Of a DNA stretch of 64,000 bases, positions 36,721 through 49,327 are shown piece after piece. The notes beneath the pieces were generated by a model, which saw nothing but the letters and a program-made list of their open reading frames with translations, was not told the origin of the DNA and made no database searches. The DNA is from Apteryx mantelli. Taxonomy: Eukaryota; Chordata; Aves; Apterygiformes; Apterygidae. Position numbers and translations under genes: made by a program. The stretch covers positions 25,379,797-25,443,796 of the forward strand of contig NC_089983.1 of NCBI RefSeq assembly GCF_036417845.1, in the 5' to 3' direction. Each line of letters starts with the position of its first letter. Position 1 is the first letter of the stretch.

Positions 36721-39240
36721 CCTTCCGAAACACCGAAAGACCAAAAACGGACAGAAAAGATTAAGCTTATTCCTTCATTCTTTCTTTCTTTTTCTTTTTT
36801 CTTTCTATAATATTGTATTTTTTTGCTCTGGTGTTTCGCTTGCAAATCACCACCAATGCCACAAGCTGCTCCCAGCACATAGACTTTCGCAAGGTATCAA
36901 CAGAAACCAAGACACAAAAACACCATTTCCTCCCTTTATCGGCAACTTTCGAGCCTGTTCGATTTCGCTGCAACACACGAACAACCTCCTAAAAATTATG
37001 CCTGCGCAGTTAAAATGGCTCCTGTGTCACTTACCACCCTGTGCTTGCAGCAGAACAGGGCAAGGATCCGCTTGGATTGTGCCCCCAGGTTTCTGCTCGC
37101 TAAGCTCATCACGAGAGATGGTTCTGGGAAGCTCTGGAGCTTCCTTTACCTCACCGTTCAAGTAACTAATTACGCCTTATTCAGAATCCTTCACCTTCCT
37201 TTCGATGCAGCAAACCCAGCATCAATTAAATTTTGGCGCAGGAGCCAACCGGTTTCAACTAATTCAAGTTCAAAGACATGGCGACGATTTGTTAATACGA
37301 AAACAGCCCTTTTAAGAAACAGTCCCTTAAAAAGCAATCTAATTTGGGGAATGTGAGTCCAATATCGCCGCAGAGACCCCGCTGGAATAAGGCAGACTTG
37401 GGGGGGTCCTGCCTGCCAGACCATTTTCACACTGAGGTCGGTTCCCAGCCCGGCTCTGTGCATTACTTTCCCCGTTTTTTTGCCTTAAGCAGATTAAACA
37501 GCATCGAAACGTAAATGCACATTATGTACATATTCAGGCGAATACTTTACCGTTAGGCGTCTTGAAACATCTGCAATCGTTGCCTGGAAATAGCAAATAT
37601 TCTAGTCCAAGAGACATTTCCAAAAGCCCTCCGTGAAAATTAAGACGACTTGCATAACATTCGGATTTAAAAATATACCCAGTCCGGCTGGAGAAGATGC
37701 GGTATTTTTGTGCCACCCAAGATAAGACACTAACTTGACCTTAACTTTGTTATGGCGCCCCTAGTATCTGGAGAACGTGAACAGACACTGTCTGGCAGCT
37801 CTCGTAAAAACTGACTGGAGAAGAGATTCTGAGTCATTTCATTTATTGCCACTACAGTTCTGCAAGAAAGCTTTTCCTCCCTGCCAAACTTTAATTATTT
37901 ATGCTCTTTTAGGAAACACAAAGGCATCCAGAGCCATTTCAAACAATCAGAGTTGCGTTTCCAGCCTTATCGAACGAGTAGGAATGGAGAGCCCCCTCGG
38001 AAGGGGTTTATCACGTTTAGACTGCGGTAGGATTGCAAAGATGTTTATGTCTGAGTAAATAGAGGAATAGATGTTCTCCTGCATGCTGTGGAGGACGGAG
38101 ACATGTATGTCGTAGCTAATGGGTGCCCAGTGCACACACCCGCACACGCATACACCCAGAAACCCAGGGGGGAGGGGAGAGATATAGGTGAAAAGACACA
38201 AAAATAATCTATCCAAAGTGTTTAGCATCCAAAGTATACGCTACTCGTGTACATCTTCTATGCCTATACACAGAGTGTCGCACATAGATGTGGCTAAATG
38301 CACACAAGTGTGCACGCACATGCACCCTCGCTGGCAGATGCTACGTGTGCATGCGCAGCCCTGTGTCCGGGCGTGCATGTGTGCCGGATACATGTATGTG
38401 CGCCTCGCCACATGCCCGCAACGACTGTCGCCACTCACGGCTTCGATTAACAGCCGAAATCTCAAGTATGTACATGCATGAAATCATGCAGCATTTCCTC
38501 TGGCACATATGTGCATTCACAGTAAGTGCCCGCAAATATGTACGTCTGCATGTGTGCACACATGCTTACACGGAACGGCCGCAGCTGAAACGTGTAGATC
38601 TATGGACAGGCACATACAACGATACGTAAGGCACATACTTCTGCATCACCTAGCATTTTAGATCCTATCTCCTCTGTTTTGCAACCTGTTTTCTCCTTTC
38701 GTAGGCGGTTTAGACTAGAGGCTTTACAACAAGCTATCGTTGTAAATCGGATACGTTTAATAAATAATACATTGCCTTTCACATCTTTTCATCCGAGGTT
38801 CCTCTTCAGATTTTGCATCATACATGTAATAAAGGGAATGGTTGTACTGGGTCGGATTAGGATAGGGAAGGATGGAATAAAGGGTCCATTTCTCATGGAC
38901 TGTAGCGGGACTGAATAGTATTCCAGAAGGGAATAAGAAAAGAGGATTTATTTGTTTTTTGCCTTTCTCCTGGCTTGCATCATTGGGGTTGCTTCTAGTT
39001 TTTTTAATTAGGGAAATGCTACTGAATGACGAGACTTTAATTGTCCGCAATGAGCCAGCTCTCAGTACAGGGGCCGAATGCTTCTAAATTTCGAAGGACT
39101 TAGAGATGGTGCCTCTGATTTTATGTGGATAGGTGTGCATCTCGCTCATTTGGGGAGCTCTCACCGCGCATTTCTTCGCCTCTGCTTTTCCATTGGCAGT
39201 CACCCCGCGGCCAGCGAGGTAGGTTTTTGTCTGCATTGGG
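36721..39240. other. Non-coding interval, HOXD11-HOXD12
   Basis: Moderate-AT sequence. YY1-like cores AAAATGGCTCC (37012) and TATGGCGCC (37751) stand out, as does an ERR-type half-site near 37735 and CA/TG-rich sequence at about 38250-38570. No gene recognised. Confidence 0.45.
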
Positions 39241-39250
39241 CAATGCGGCA

Positions 39251-39408
39251 ACAATGGCCATTTTGGACGGCGAGAAATGCGCGTCCAAGTTTGGGTGGCT
39301 TTCGTTCTCCCTCCCGAAACACCACCTCTGGGGCTCTCTTGAAAGCTTGCGGGAAGATGGCTGCAGTTCTGCTCTGCTAAAAATCCAGCATTTACCTCCA
39401 AAATGGTC
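39251..39408. promoter_or_regulatory. YY1 motif cluster, candidate Polycomb element
   Basis: Four YY1-type cores in 158 bp: overlapping sites on both strands at 39251-39266 (CAATGGCCATTTTGG), AAGATGGCTGC at 39354-39364, and AAAATGGTC at 39400-39408. Human HOXD has the D11.12 Polycomb-recruiting element with YY1 sites in this same interval; equivalence is inferred from position and motifs. Confidence 0.5.
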
Positions 39409-40039
39409 TGGGACCGCTGTGCCCTTTACAAAACAGCACTTGCAAGCAGATGATTGGGTAGGAGCAAAGTTCAAACATGCCTGTTATGGAATATTGTCTT
39501 CAGGAAGGCAATAATTTTGTATAAATAGGTAACTTCTTTGTGCCTTCCACTGTAATTATTTAGCCTTATTAAATACGTCACGAACAACCATATTTGACTG
39601 TACTCCATTCCAGAAAAACACGAGAATAACGCAGGGTCCGCCAGTGTGAATTACTATTACTGTTGGGAGAGGCAACCCAAGGTTTCACGTGTGGAAACGC
39701 CTCTTCATGAGAAACAGATTTACGTGGAAATTGAAGCCAAAAGACATTTTAATCTGGACCTAAAATTCCCTGAGATTTTTTTTTTCCTGAAATGTCGGAC
39801 CAAGGCAATATCTAGCACTTCCCTCAGCTCTGCCTCTGCAGCCAGGCTGAGCGCTCTGGTGCCGGGGAAGCTGGGGGCTGCAGGCACAGAAAGCCTGTCA
39901 GCAAGATGCGGGGAAAATCCATTTCTTTCTCCTTCTAAAACAGTAACCAAGCGACTTGGGCAACGCTCCCAGCCCCTCTGCTGGGGTTTAGGCTCCGAGG
40001 TTTCCAGCTGGGCAAAAAACCGAAAGCGTTCCCCCCTTG

Positions 40040-40790
40040 CCTCGTAAAAACCTCTGCGGCAGAGGCTGCGGGGCCACTCACACGGCAGAGCCGGGCGCGC
40101 CCGGCTCCGGGCCGGGGCTCTCCGCGCGGTGCCCGAGCCCGCAGCCCCCGGGCCGGGGGGGCCGGGGGGCCGGGGGGCCGGGGGGCCGGGCCCGCCGCGC
40201 CGCCCGCGCCCGCTGCTCGCCGCGCCTTTGTTTTGGGGCAGCGCCTGGGCAAGGCCAAAGTCAGCGGCGGCCGGCGGCGCTGGGAAGGGCCGGGCCCGGG
40301 CCGGGCCCCGACGGCGGCCCCCGGTGGCGCGGGCAGGGCCGCCCGCTGCGGGCTCCCCGCCGGCTCGCTGTGCCCAGGGGCTCTGCGCAGAGCGGGGCCG
40401 CCTCCCGCGACGGGGCGGGCGAGCAGCGGGCTTGCCCCTGGCCTTGCTCGCCGACATGAGCGGGAGAAGGAGGGGGCGGTGGGAGAGCCCCGGCGCCTCC
40501 CGCACCGCACCGCACCGCACCGGCCGGCGGCTCCCGCAAGCAGCAACGCGCCCGCGGATGTGAGCGGGCAGCCCCCTCCGGCCCGCGCCCTCGGGGGCGG
40601 CTCGGCAGCCCCGGCAGGCACCGGGGCTCCGGCCGGCCGGGTGCGCAGAGCCGTCGGGGCGGCGAGCGGAGCGGAGCGGAGCGGCGCGGCAGGAGCCCCC
40701 CGCCGCGGCCGGGGCGCGGAGCCCTTGGGTGCGTGCGGAGTCCCCGCGCAGGTTACGCGCTGCCCTTGCGGCGGCGTCACGTGCCATCTC
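40040..40790. other. CpG island between HOXD11 and HOXD12
   Basis: 750-bp CpG island with no credible gene, 0.7 kb to the right of the YY1 cluster. It contains a G-rich tandem array at 40150-40190. It could be the CpG part of a Polycomb target element. Confidence 0.5.
40150..40190 (+). repeat. CCGGGGGG tandem array, G-quadruplex-prone
   Basis: About five units of CC followed by six or seven G on the plus strand. Confidence 0.85.
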
Positions 40791-41005
40791 CGCCGGGCTG
40801 CGGCGAGATCTGCAGCTCCGAGCAGAGGTCTTAAAAAACAAAAAAAAAGGTTTATCTGTTAACCACTTTCTGCGATCTGTGCTCAAACGGGTTATTCCAA
40901 GCCACAAAACAAGCAAGCGCCGCATGCTCGCGTTCAAAAGCAGAGTAACACATGAAGGGGCTAGCCAGGATTTAAATAGCTGAGCTCTTTACTAGGCATT
41001 ATTTC

Positions 41006-41027
41006 TTTATTTTTCTGCAAAATGGCG
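41006..41027 (-). promoter_or_regulatory. HOXD12: Candidate HOXD12 poly(A) signal beside YY1-like site
   Basis: AATAAA on the minus strand at 41006-41011, 343 bp past the HOXD12 stop. A strong YY1-type AAAATGGCG lies at 41019-41027 (plus strand). Confidence 0.4.
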
Positions 41028-41353
41028 TTTACATACAGTTAAAAGAAATCGATTTTAGTTTAGCACCGCTCGTTCTCCAAGGAAGGAGAGGGAAACAAGC
41101 AGGAAGAATTCTATATAAGAGTAGAAAGAAAGGTAAAAAAGCTGATAATACAGGTTTCACTGCTGGTCTGGCTTGTCGTCTTCATTTTGGCTAAGACTTC
41201 AGTATTTGCCAATTTACACAGGGATCCTACACGTTTCGAGATATTGTTTTAAACGGTTAAAAACTCACTTCCCTCATTTCAATCGCGAATATGCTCTACT
41301 CTAGGGATGAACACTCCAGGCACAAGTTCATGCAGGAACGGGCAGACTCTGCT

Positions 41354-41592
41354 CTAGTACATAGAAAGCGCCTGCTCACGCATTACTACTCTTTTCTTTT
41401 TCATTCGTCGGTTCTGAAACCAAATTTTAACTTGCTGATCGCTTAAATTCAGTCTGTTTGATAGTTCTTTCCTCTTCTGTCGGTTAATAAACTCATTGAG
41501 GAGAAACTCGTTTTCCAATTCAGCAATTTGTTGTTTTGTGTAAGGTTTCCGTTTCTTTCTTGATCTCCCCTGGGTGGGGCACCAAGGCAAAC
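41354..41592 (-). CDS. HOXD12: HOXD12 exon 2 (homeodomain)
   Basis: Second coding exon of HOXD12. The acceptor GTAG is followed by GT TTG CCT TGG, giving [20 protein letters not shown]. The homeodomain spans 198-257, with the group 12 signature [20 protein letters not shown] and helix 3 [13 protein letters not shown], then [11 protein letters not shown] and TAG. Position 22 of the homeodomain is Leu where human has Val, a mild change. Total length is 266 residues. The intron is only 265 bp (41593-41857). A candidate poly(A) signal lies at 41006-41011. HOXD12 acts in digit and genital patterning; it is a member of the Abdominal-B group. Confidence 0.97.
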
Positions 41593-41857
41593 CTACAACA
41601 AACACGTCGATAATTTAGTAGATCAGGTCTGTGTATTAAAGATAATATGCAAAAACCCGCAAGAGAACAGGGCAAAACTAGTTCGGTAAATCTGGCAAAG
41701 CACATCTGACAGCACAGTTTCTGTCTACCTTCGCGTCGGATTAAGCGATTACCATGCAGAATGGATAACAGGGGGTTTAGAAAACAATTACAGACATCTT
41801 TTAGAAAGCAAGTATCACTAGGTCGCTTCTAACTAAAGCGAGATATTTAAGGCATAC

Positions 41858-42419
41858 CATCCTGCACTGAAGGTCTGAGGCATGACTGGACTGCTGCAGG
41901 CTGAACTGTCAGGTTCAAGTTGACCGAATTCTTGATGTCCTCCTTTAAACTGGAAGCACAGGAATTCACTTCAAAAAGAGTAGCCGAGCCATGCAAACTT
42001 CTCTGCAGGCTCGTGTGGTCATACTTTACGGGCTTTAAGTTGGCTGCGTGAGTAATAGTTGGGTCATTTGCGAAAGATTGCCTCTGCCTGCATCTCTCCT
42101 CTTGTTTGGAGCTCGCATCATGGGCGTAGTATTTATTGTTTTCTTCCAGGCACTCTTTGTTGCTGTTGGAATTGATGTTGATTGGAACAGAGCCTGGGAG
42201 GTAAGGCTGCGAGGAGCCGCTGAACGCGTGACTCTGGGGCTGCGCTGTGCACGAACTTGAGCAAGTCCACGGGATCGAGCTTCGGGGGTAGGAAATGGTG
42301 GGCAGAGCCGCCAATTGACTGCCATTAGCCCGCAAATTGGGAAAATAAAAGGAATCTGGAGACTGCAAATTCAAGAGAGAACCAACGTAGCCAGATCTGT
42401 AGAGACTGCGATCACACAT
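41858..42419 (-). CDS. HOXD12: HOXD12 exon 1
   Basis: First coding exon of HOXD12. The start is the only in-frame ATG, giving MCDRSLYRSGYVGSLLNLQS, which matches the HOXD12 N-terminus (human begins MCERSLYRAGYVG). Conserved blocks are SPDSFYFPNLRANGSQLAAL, then ISYPRSSIPW and the segment around SFANDPTITHAANLKPVKYD. The end reads VQPAAVQSCLRPSVQDG with donor GATG|GTATGC, phase 1. The central part has Asn/Ser runs where mammals have Ala/Pro-rich sequence, as usual for non-mammalian HOXD12. Codon use is not GC-biased, unlike HOXD13 and EVX2 next door. Confidence 0.97.
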
Positions 42420-42795
42420 TTCCAACAAAGGACTTCAGCTGTTCTTACAGCAGTATTTAGTTACAGCAGGGAATAAACGGAAAGCCTAAAACGATTGGAC
42501 GAAACTTTGCAGACAGGTTCTTCAAAGCCGGTAATTTCAGCACCGCCTCCAGCCACCGAGCCACAGAGTCCCCCCCCCCTTTTTTTTCTTTTTCCCTTTT
42601 TTTAAAAGTCTTATGATAACACTTGAAATATGAAAATACTTAACTTGCAAGGGGGAGGGGAAAACATGGTCTCCACTTCTATAAAAGTGGCTGGGACTGG
42701 CTGGCAAAGCTGCAACGTGAGCGGAAAGACGAGGGGAAAACAAACATTTGCGAAGTTTTAGAGGAGGCATTGCGGCTTCGAGCTGCAGCCCCCCC

Positions 42796-42832
42796 GCTCC
42801 GGCCCCGGCCCCGGCCCCGGCCCCGGCTCCGG
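42796..42832. repeat. CCCCGG hexanucleotide repeat upstream of HOXD12
   Basis: About six CCCCGG-type units, 380-410 bp upstream of the HOXD12 ATG. Confidence 0.8.
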
Positions 42833-43072
42833 CCGCGGCGAGCGACCCTGCCGTCCGCACCGCCCTGCGTAGGGAGCTGCGGACAGCAAACATACTGCCA
42901 ACCATAACGATACGCACTGCGGGCTGGGAAGAATTCACGGGGTCTCTCTCTTTTAATCTGAAGGAAATGTGACCGCTTAGGGCACATGCATTTATTTCTG
43001 CCCCTCTACAGATCAGTACACCTTGTACGTGTGTGCAGAGACCCTATTTTATCAGCTTTATATATGCATTTT

Positions 43073-43122
43073 TTTTAATTGCAAGCAACATTATATGCAT
43101 CTGCATATGCTTGCAATTAAAA
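43073..43122. repeat. Inverted repeat with 15-bp perfect arms
   Basis: Arms 43073-43087 and 43108-43122 are perfect reverse complements (TTTTAATTGCAAGCA type). The 20-nt loop contains a smaller inverted repeat ATATGCA/TGCATAT. Confidence 0.85.
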
Positions 43123-43524
43123 TCTTAATTGATCGGATATTAGCGGGAATCTCTCTGCGGTACACTAATCACTGGTATTCTCTGAGGTTTTTCTAGCTCT
43201 GCTTGTCTGCCCTTTTTACCTTTCATCCTCATTCCAAAGTGCAGATAAGTTTTTATACTCAGGTTTTATTTTGTCATTTTAAAACAACAGCAGTTGAGAG
43301 TTATTTGAACAGACAGCGGAGATTAAAAAAAAATTATAAAGAAAGAAAATGCCCGGTCTGCTCTGCAGCAGAGAGGATCTGAGTGTTGTGGTGGGCAGAG
43401 GAATGTCTGCCTCAGCTGAGTACCTCACTGCTAGCTCCTAAGTTGTACATGAGGAATTTTTGCTCTCTGAAGAGAACATTATGCTTTGGTTTTCTTAGGG
43501 GGAAGTGTGTGTGTGTGTTTGTTT

Positions 43525-43595
43525 TATATATATATATATATATAATTATTATTATTGTTATTGTTATTGTTGTTATTATTATTATTATTATTATT
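43525..43595. repeat. TA then ATT/GTT microsatellite
   Basis: A TA tract of about 20 bp followed by about 50 bp of ATT/GTT trinucleotides. Confidence 0.9.
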
Positions 43596-45259
43596 TTGAG
43601 GAGTTATACGGGAGCCTCGGAAGCTCTCCCATTTTTCTTGTAGTTCTGGTGGACGAAAGAAACCATATCTGAGAGCAACCTCACGGAGATAGCTCATGTG
43701 CTTCCCCAAACCTTGCGGGTTTATTTCCTTTGGGGACAAACCTAGGCCGCAGGCACCCAAAGACACAAACATAAGAGAACTATAACTATAGTTATAGGTA
43801 TGAAACTGTAAGAAAACATGTAATGGACTAAGAGGCTTGAACTCTCCAGGAAAAATACACAGCTAGACAGCAGCCAAGGTCTGAGGTGGCAGGCCCCGGC
43901 TGGGGGACTCTGCACTCCGAAATCGCTCCTGGACACTGAAGTTCCAGTCCCCACAGGAAATTTTGGAGGCCCATCCCGACCTTTATGGACCCTTAAATGC
44001 CCTTTACCCGACCGGGCATTTCTGACCCCGGCCTCTTTTCCAAGAGGATCTCCCCAACCTCAGCGAGTCCAGCTGCAAGCAGAGCCCAGACTTCGTCATT
44101 CTCATTGCCTCTATTAAAAACTCAAACCTGGTTAACAGGTAGGGTTAATTTTCCATGTTATTGTCCTGTTAATCATAGTTTAAATCCGGGTTTTATTTCT
44201 AAGCCGAGATCAGAGACACTGCTCCTTTTGACATTTTCGTAATGAAATTCATCTCTCTGTTTAATGGGATTTTGGGGTAAGTTCTGCAGTAATTTCATTG
44301 CCCTGGAAGAAATCTTTAAATGATTGCTCTCCCCTAGACCACACAGGACCACACAAGCATTGCTGGAGGATATTACTGACCATTGCCTTTAATTTTTATT
44401 GTTTGAATTATGCCTAACGATTGAATCTCCCTCTTGCTAGCTTATTGTTTTGTTTTGTTTTCTTTTCTTTTCTTTTTCCTCTCCAAGAGGATGGGTAATG
44501 TTTTCTTTCCATAATCGCATTTTACAAAAAAGCTGACAGTGATTTTTGTTTCTCGTAAGACAGAAAGAACATTTTGTGTTCAAAATACTGTATTTTTCCC
44601 GCAATAAACACAAGGAATAGATGCGAGTTCCCAGTTACCGGAAAGAAAGGTGACACTTCAAACTAGCTTTTATGGGGTTAGAGAAAACGGAGCTTTAAAT
44701 TAATGCTCAACTCATTTGTAACTACTAAATAATATTGCAAAAAATATGAAAACAAAATCTCGTGTGGCTGGAGACACTCATAGCGGCAGAAAAATTATTT
44801 GTGTTTGAATCTGTCGGGAAAAGAACTGACAAAAAGATGCTGTTTCACAGGAGATTTGCCACTGCCGCGGTGCAGATAGCCTCGTACGGACTTTTGCTCG
44901 TTTTTCCAGCCACAGCCGCTTCTGGTTTGGAGGGTGGCGTTTTAATACAGCGGGTGTCCCACCGTCTATCTCTGTACAGGAAATATCACTGCTGAGGAAC
45001 AGAGAGAAACAGAGTTCTGCTTTCAGGCGCTCTTTTCACGCTCCTCTTTTTATTTATTTATTTATTTTTTAAGTAAGCAACGGGATCACCCTAGACATCA
45101 GAGCTGCCCACACACTATCATTTCACTGGAATATTATTTCATTAAAAAAATGAAGGTTGCTCTGCGTGTAACTGAGTAGTCTTCTATTCTCATCTATCAT
45201 TCGGAAACGCGGCTCCTGGAAGTCGGTTCCCCGCGTCCCCAGCCTATGCTAGAGCTTGT

Positions 45260-45273
45260 CCAGGAGATGGCAG
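45260..45273 (+). promoter_or_regulatory. CTCF-like motif, pointing right
   Basis: CCAGGAGATGGCAG fits the CTCF core CCASYAGRKGGCRS at 13 of 14 positions, plus strand, between HOXD12 and HOXD13. Confidence 0.55.
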
Positions 45274-45479
45274 GATTGCCTTAAACATGGCTCGCAGATC
45301 GCGCTAGCTGTGGAGCCGAGCTCAATGGCAGAGCCGGGGCAGGCGAGCTGGCTGCCTGCAGTGCATCGTTGTGTCACCGCGGATTTGCAGTTCCGTTTGC
45401 CGAGGCACATAATAATTATGTGTAATAATCCGCGCTGCGTCTCAGCCGCATCATGATGCCTTTTCTCTAATCACGGATG

Positions 45480-47620
45480 GCTGGGACCAGCTGCAGCAGC
45501 AGCAGCGGGAGGCAGCGCGGTGGCTGCGGTACCCCCGGCCGCGCCCGCGGGCAGGCAGCGCGGAGCGCGGAGCGCGGGGCCGAGCGCCCAGCGCGCCCCG
45601 CGGGCACGGCCTCCCCGGCGGGGTCCGTGCGCCCCGCTCTCACGGCTGTACACGAGGCGGGGGGAGTTAAGTAATGCTTGTAAAGGCCCCTGCTCCGGCT
45701 AGAAAACAGGTTTAATTTACAAAGGTAGTAGAGGGATTTATCTCCCCCACGCAGCGGCAGCATTTGCCTCGCCTTCTTTCTGACCGTAGGTGCTGCTTTC
45801 CTTATGTTTCTGCACGCTGTTAGAAAATTAAAAGGCGGCTCCTCTCCATATGGTACCGATTTGCCAGTCAGTTCGGGTTTCGTCCTGCCCTGGGAAGGGA
45901 GTTTTGGTTATGGCAAAGCCTGCGTCTTCTGAGAGTCCGGACACCGCCAAAGCCAAAGGTTAAGCCTGGAAAGAGGAAGGGTACAACCCGCGACGGCTCT
46001 GCGGACGTGTAACATAACAGCGCTGACCGTGCCAGGGCTTCATTTTTAAGGGGAAATACGCTGGGAGGAAAACATTCCCGAGAATTAGGAGGACCAAACT
46101 GGGGGTGTTTCTGGCTGGGGGGGGTGCTAATGGAAGAATAGAAGAATTTAAAACATTCGGTGAAAACAAGGTTAGGTCATCAGAGAGGGCTCTTCCAGGT
46201 ACTTACATTTAGCCGTCTTATTTTCCCCAAATCAAACAAAACCCGGACCGTTCCCGATAGGATTTTTTTTCGTTGATTCTGGGAGAATAAGCGTCACACA
46301 AGCTGTGGATATTCAAGCGGAAGAGAAAGGGGAAGGACGAGGGAGGAGGCGGCGGAAGATCACTCACTCCCCGGCGGATCAAGCCGCTCTGCGAAGCAAG
46401 CCCGGGGCCGGGGCCGCCGCTGCCGCGGCTGCCGCCGCTGTCGCCGCTGCCGCCGCCCGGGGCCGCAGCGGGGCCGCGGACACCCGCGCTGACACGGGGC
46501 GGGTCCCGGAGCGGCGCCGGGGGGCAGCGGGACGCCGGGCGGCCCCTGAAGGCAACGCCGGGCCCACGGGGGAGAAGAGAGCCAGCCTCCCCCCGCCTCC
46601 CTGTCCGGGCACCTCTTCCGAGCGAAACCTTCCCTAGCAAAGGGCATCTCGGATACGGCTTTCTTCAATCTCATCTGCCTCTGCTTTCCGAAGAACCGCG
46701 CCCTGCAAGCGGCCCTGCACAGGTCCCAGGCAAACCTGAGCCACGAAGCGCCCTGCTGCGAAAAGAAGGCGAATTTCTTCCTCTTTATATATATATATAC
46801 TTATATATGTGCATATCGAAAAGAAATCGTTTTATTAAAGACGTTTCAGGAACAATTTGGCAACATCATTAACAGCTTGGAAGTTCAGCCCGTATTTCCA
46901 ACACAATGTAAAATAAAAGCAGACTTTAAGACAGGAAAGGAAAAAGATATGGTTTATGGAAGAATAATCTTGGTGTATGTCTTACCCACATACATTGGTA
47001 ATCAAAGTGTTTAGAGCAATAGGATATTATAATAAATAATACTAGTCAGGAGCACACACATTTTCATAATTAGACGAGGCACATTAACAGAGAGGATATC
47101 GCTTCTCTCTCCTAGTAGTTGTCTGATCCAGATCACCCTGTGTATATCATAACATGCACACTAGGTTTAAAATAACAAAAATCAACACAATCCTAGACTT
47201 TTCAGCCTATATAAATTACGGCATCTTTTGAAATTCATCATTTATTGCTTCTGTCATTAACACCCGTTTATTTTTTTTAATTTAAAAGTTAGCAGTGAAC
47301 TTTACTTCTCCACCCAGAAAGTTTTTTAAACGCCGTGATAGGAGGAAGGAGAAGAGCCTTGTGCTTGTTCGGACAAGCAGGCTATCGAGTAACCAACATT
47401 TTGTACAACATACGCGTTGTTTGTACCCCCGTCTTTGCAGAGAGCCGCTCCCGGGCCTGCAGCCCGGCTCTGCCCGCGCGGCCGCCCGGTGCCGGGGCCG
47501 GTGCCGGTGCCGGGGCCGGTGCCGCCCGGGGCGAGGGCCGGGGCCGCGCCGCGCTCCTGCCTGCGCCGGGGCCGCGCTGCCGGGCCGCGTCGCCGCCCCG
47601 GGACAGCCCTGCCCGGGCTC
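45480..47620. other. Three CpG-rich blocks, HOXD12-HOXD13 interval
   Basis: CpG-dense blocks at about 45480-45650, 46340-46620 and 47440-47620, separated by AT-rich sequence. The last contains a GGTGCC/GGGGCC array (about 47486-47527). No coding content is credible. Parts from 46831 to 48334 may be HOXD13 3' UTR. Confidence 0.45.
46831..47272 (-). promoter_or_regulatory. HOXD13: Candidate HOXD13 poly(A) signals
   Basis: AATAAA hexamers on the minus strand at 47267-47272, 47241-47246 and 46831-46836, about 1.06, 1.09 and 1.5 kb past the HOXD13 stop. Confidence 0.35.
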
Positions 47621-48099
47621 CCAGAAAGGCTCCTTCCTACCCACATGCTGCGTATTTTTCAAGTGGGGAACACAAAATCCTTCGGCCGAAAACGAAATCA
47701 CAGCATAAAACGCCATCGGGAATTATCTGGAATTCTGCTCGGAATATATCCTTCCTCGAAAAAAAGGAATTAAAAATCCGACTGCACACATTACCCCTCC
47801 GCGCATTTCGCACTTCGCTTCGGATCCCGGTGGGCTCCACGGATTTTGGAAGGAGCTGGGTGCTGCCATGGGTCCAGAATCCGGCTTTCTCGTGTTTTCT
47901 GATTGCTATTTTTTTTCACTTGGCATATTTTGAAGTTTACGATACCAAATCAAAACTGACACTTTTTGTCACTGGCTGTTGTTCGGAGAAAAATGTACAG
48001 AAAAAAACCCCCAAAGAGTTAAGCATTTAAGAAAATTATATCTGTAACCGTTCAACATATTTAAATTCGTTTATACTGGCCTAGAGTGAAAAACAGAAA

Positions 48100-48126
48100 A
48101 TATTATTATTATTATTATTATTATTT
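48100..48126. repeat. (ATT)9 microsatellite
   Basis: Trinucleotide tract in the HOXD13 3' region, about 210 bp past the stop. Confidence 0.9.
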
Positions 48127-48334
48127 TAAAAAGGAAGAAACAGAACTATAAGTCAAGATTTGCCAGCACTCCCTTCGACTGAGAGAAAAACGCTGACTTT
48201 CATGAAAAACAAGTCACAAAATTTCGCCACCTCTGGAAGGAAAAAAAAATTAAATATATTTTCAAGTCTTTCCAAAAGTCTTTAGCTGGTCGTAAATTGA
48301 GTTTATATATCCATCACTGTCCGCAACCAATAGA

Positions 48335-48640
<306 letters not shown>

Positions 48641-49327
48641 TTAACTGATACTTTTTGGGCACTGGTTTTCACGGGCAAATAAATAATGCCAGGTTGTTTA
48701 CAGTTTATTATTATTTACACTGCCACATTATTTGCACGTTAGTAAAGCAGCAAAACCTTGATGGACTGTCATCACTTTTCAGGCATGCATCTCTAGCGAG
48801 CGTGCAGGACGGCGAGGGCATTGGCTTGGGGGCGAGAGCAGGTCGCTCCTGGCAGAGCACGCACAGAGATCGCTTTGGTGCGCGTTTCCCCGGTTTGTTT
48901 GCATGTGGTTTGTGCCAGTGTGCCCTCACTCCTCGCAGTCTCCTAAGTGCTCTGGGGCTGGGTCAATCCTCAGCCTGAAGAGCAGAGAATCGCAAGCCTT
49001 CAAGCCATCGTCCTGCAAACTGCAAACGTAAATACAACCCGAGGCACCGCTAAAAGCAACAGAAGAAGGAGCCCGATATAGCCCCCGCCGCCAGGAAGAC
49101 GGGGATCCAGGGCCCGGGCCGGGCTCTGGGATCTGTCCCGCGGGGCGGAAAGCGCAAAGTGAGGTTTCCTCGGGGGCGGCTGGGGGGGAAGGAAAAATCC
49201 GCCGCCCCCCCGCTCTGTGCGTGCTTGTGCAGCGCGGCCGCCTCGCCAGGCCGCTCCTGCGGCGCGGGGGGGGCGGGCGGGCCGAGGTGCGGGGGGTCCG
49301 CTCAGACCGCTTTTCTCCCTCTCGTAC

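Larger units (their letters stand above)
42880..45259. other. Non-coding interval, HOXD12-HOXD13
   Basis: AT-rich sequence. TATA-like hexamers on the minus strand lie at 43057-43062 and near 43247, too far from HOXD12 to assign. A hairpin-forming repeat lies at 43073-43122. No gene recognised. Confidence 0.4.

Noticed and set aside
37752-37770. CTCF-like GGCGCCCCTAGTAT between HOXD11 and HOXD12
   Set aside because: Only about 9 of 14 positions fit when the core is aligned.
39720-40937. 405-codon minus-strand frame between HOXD11 and HOXD12
   Set aside because: Lies in a CpG island, has no domain, and overlaps other open frames on both strands.
43524-43643. Open frame with long Asn/Ile runs
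   Set aside because: Translation of the TA/ATT microsatellite, not a gene.
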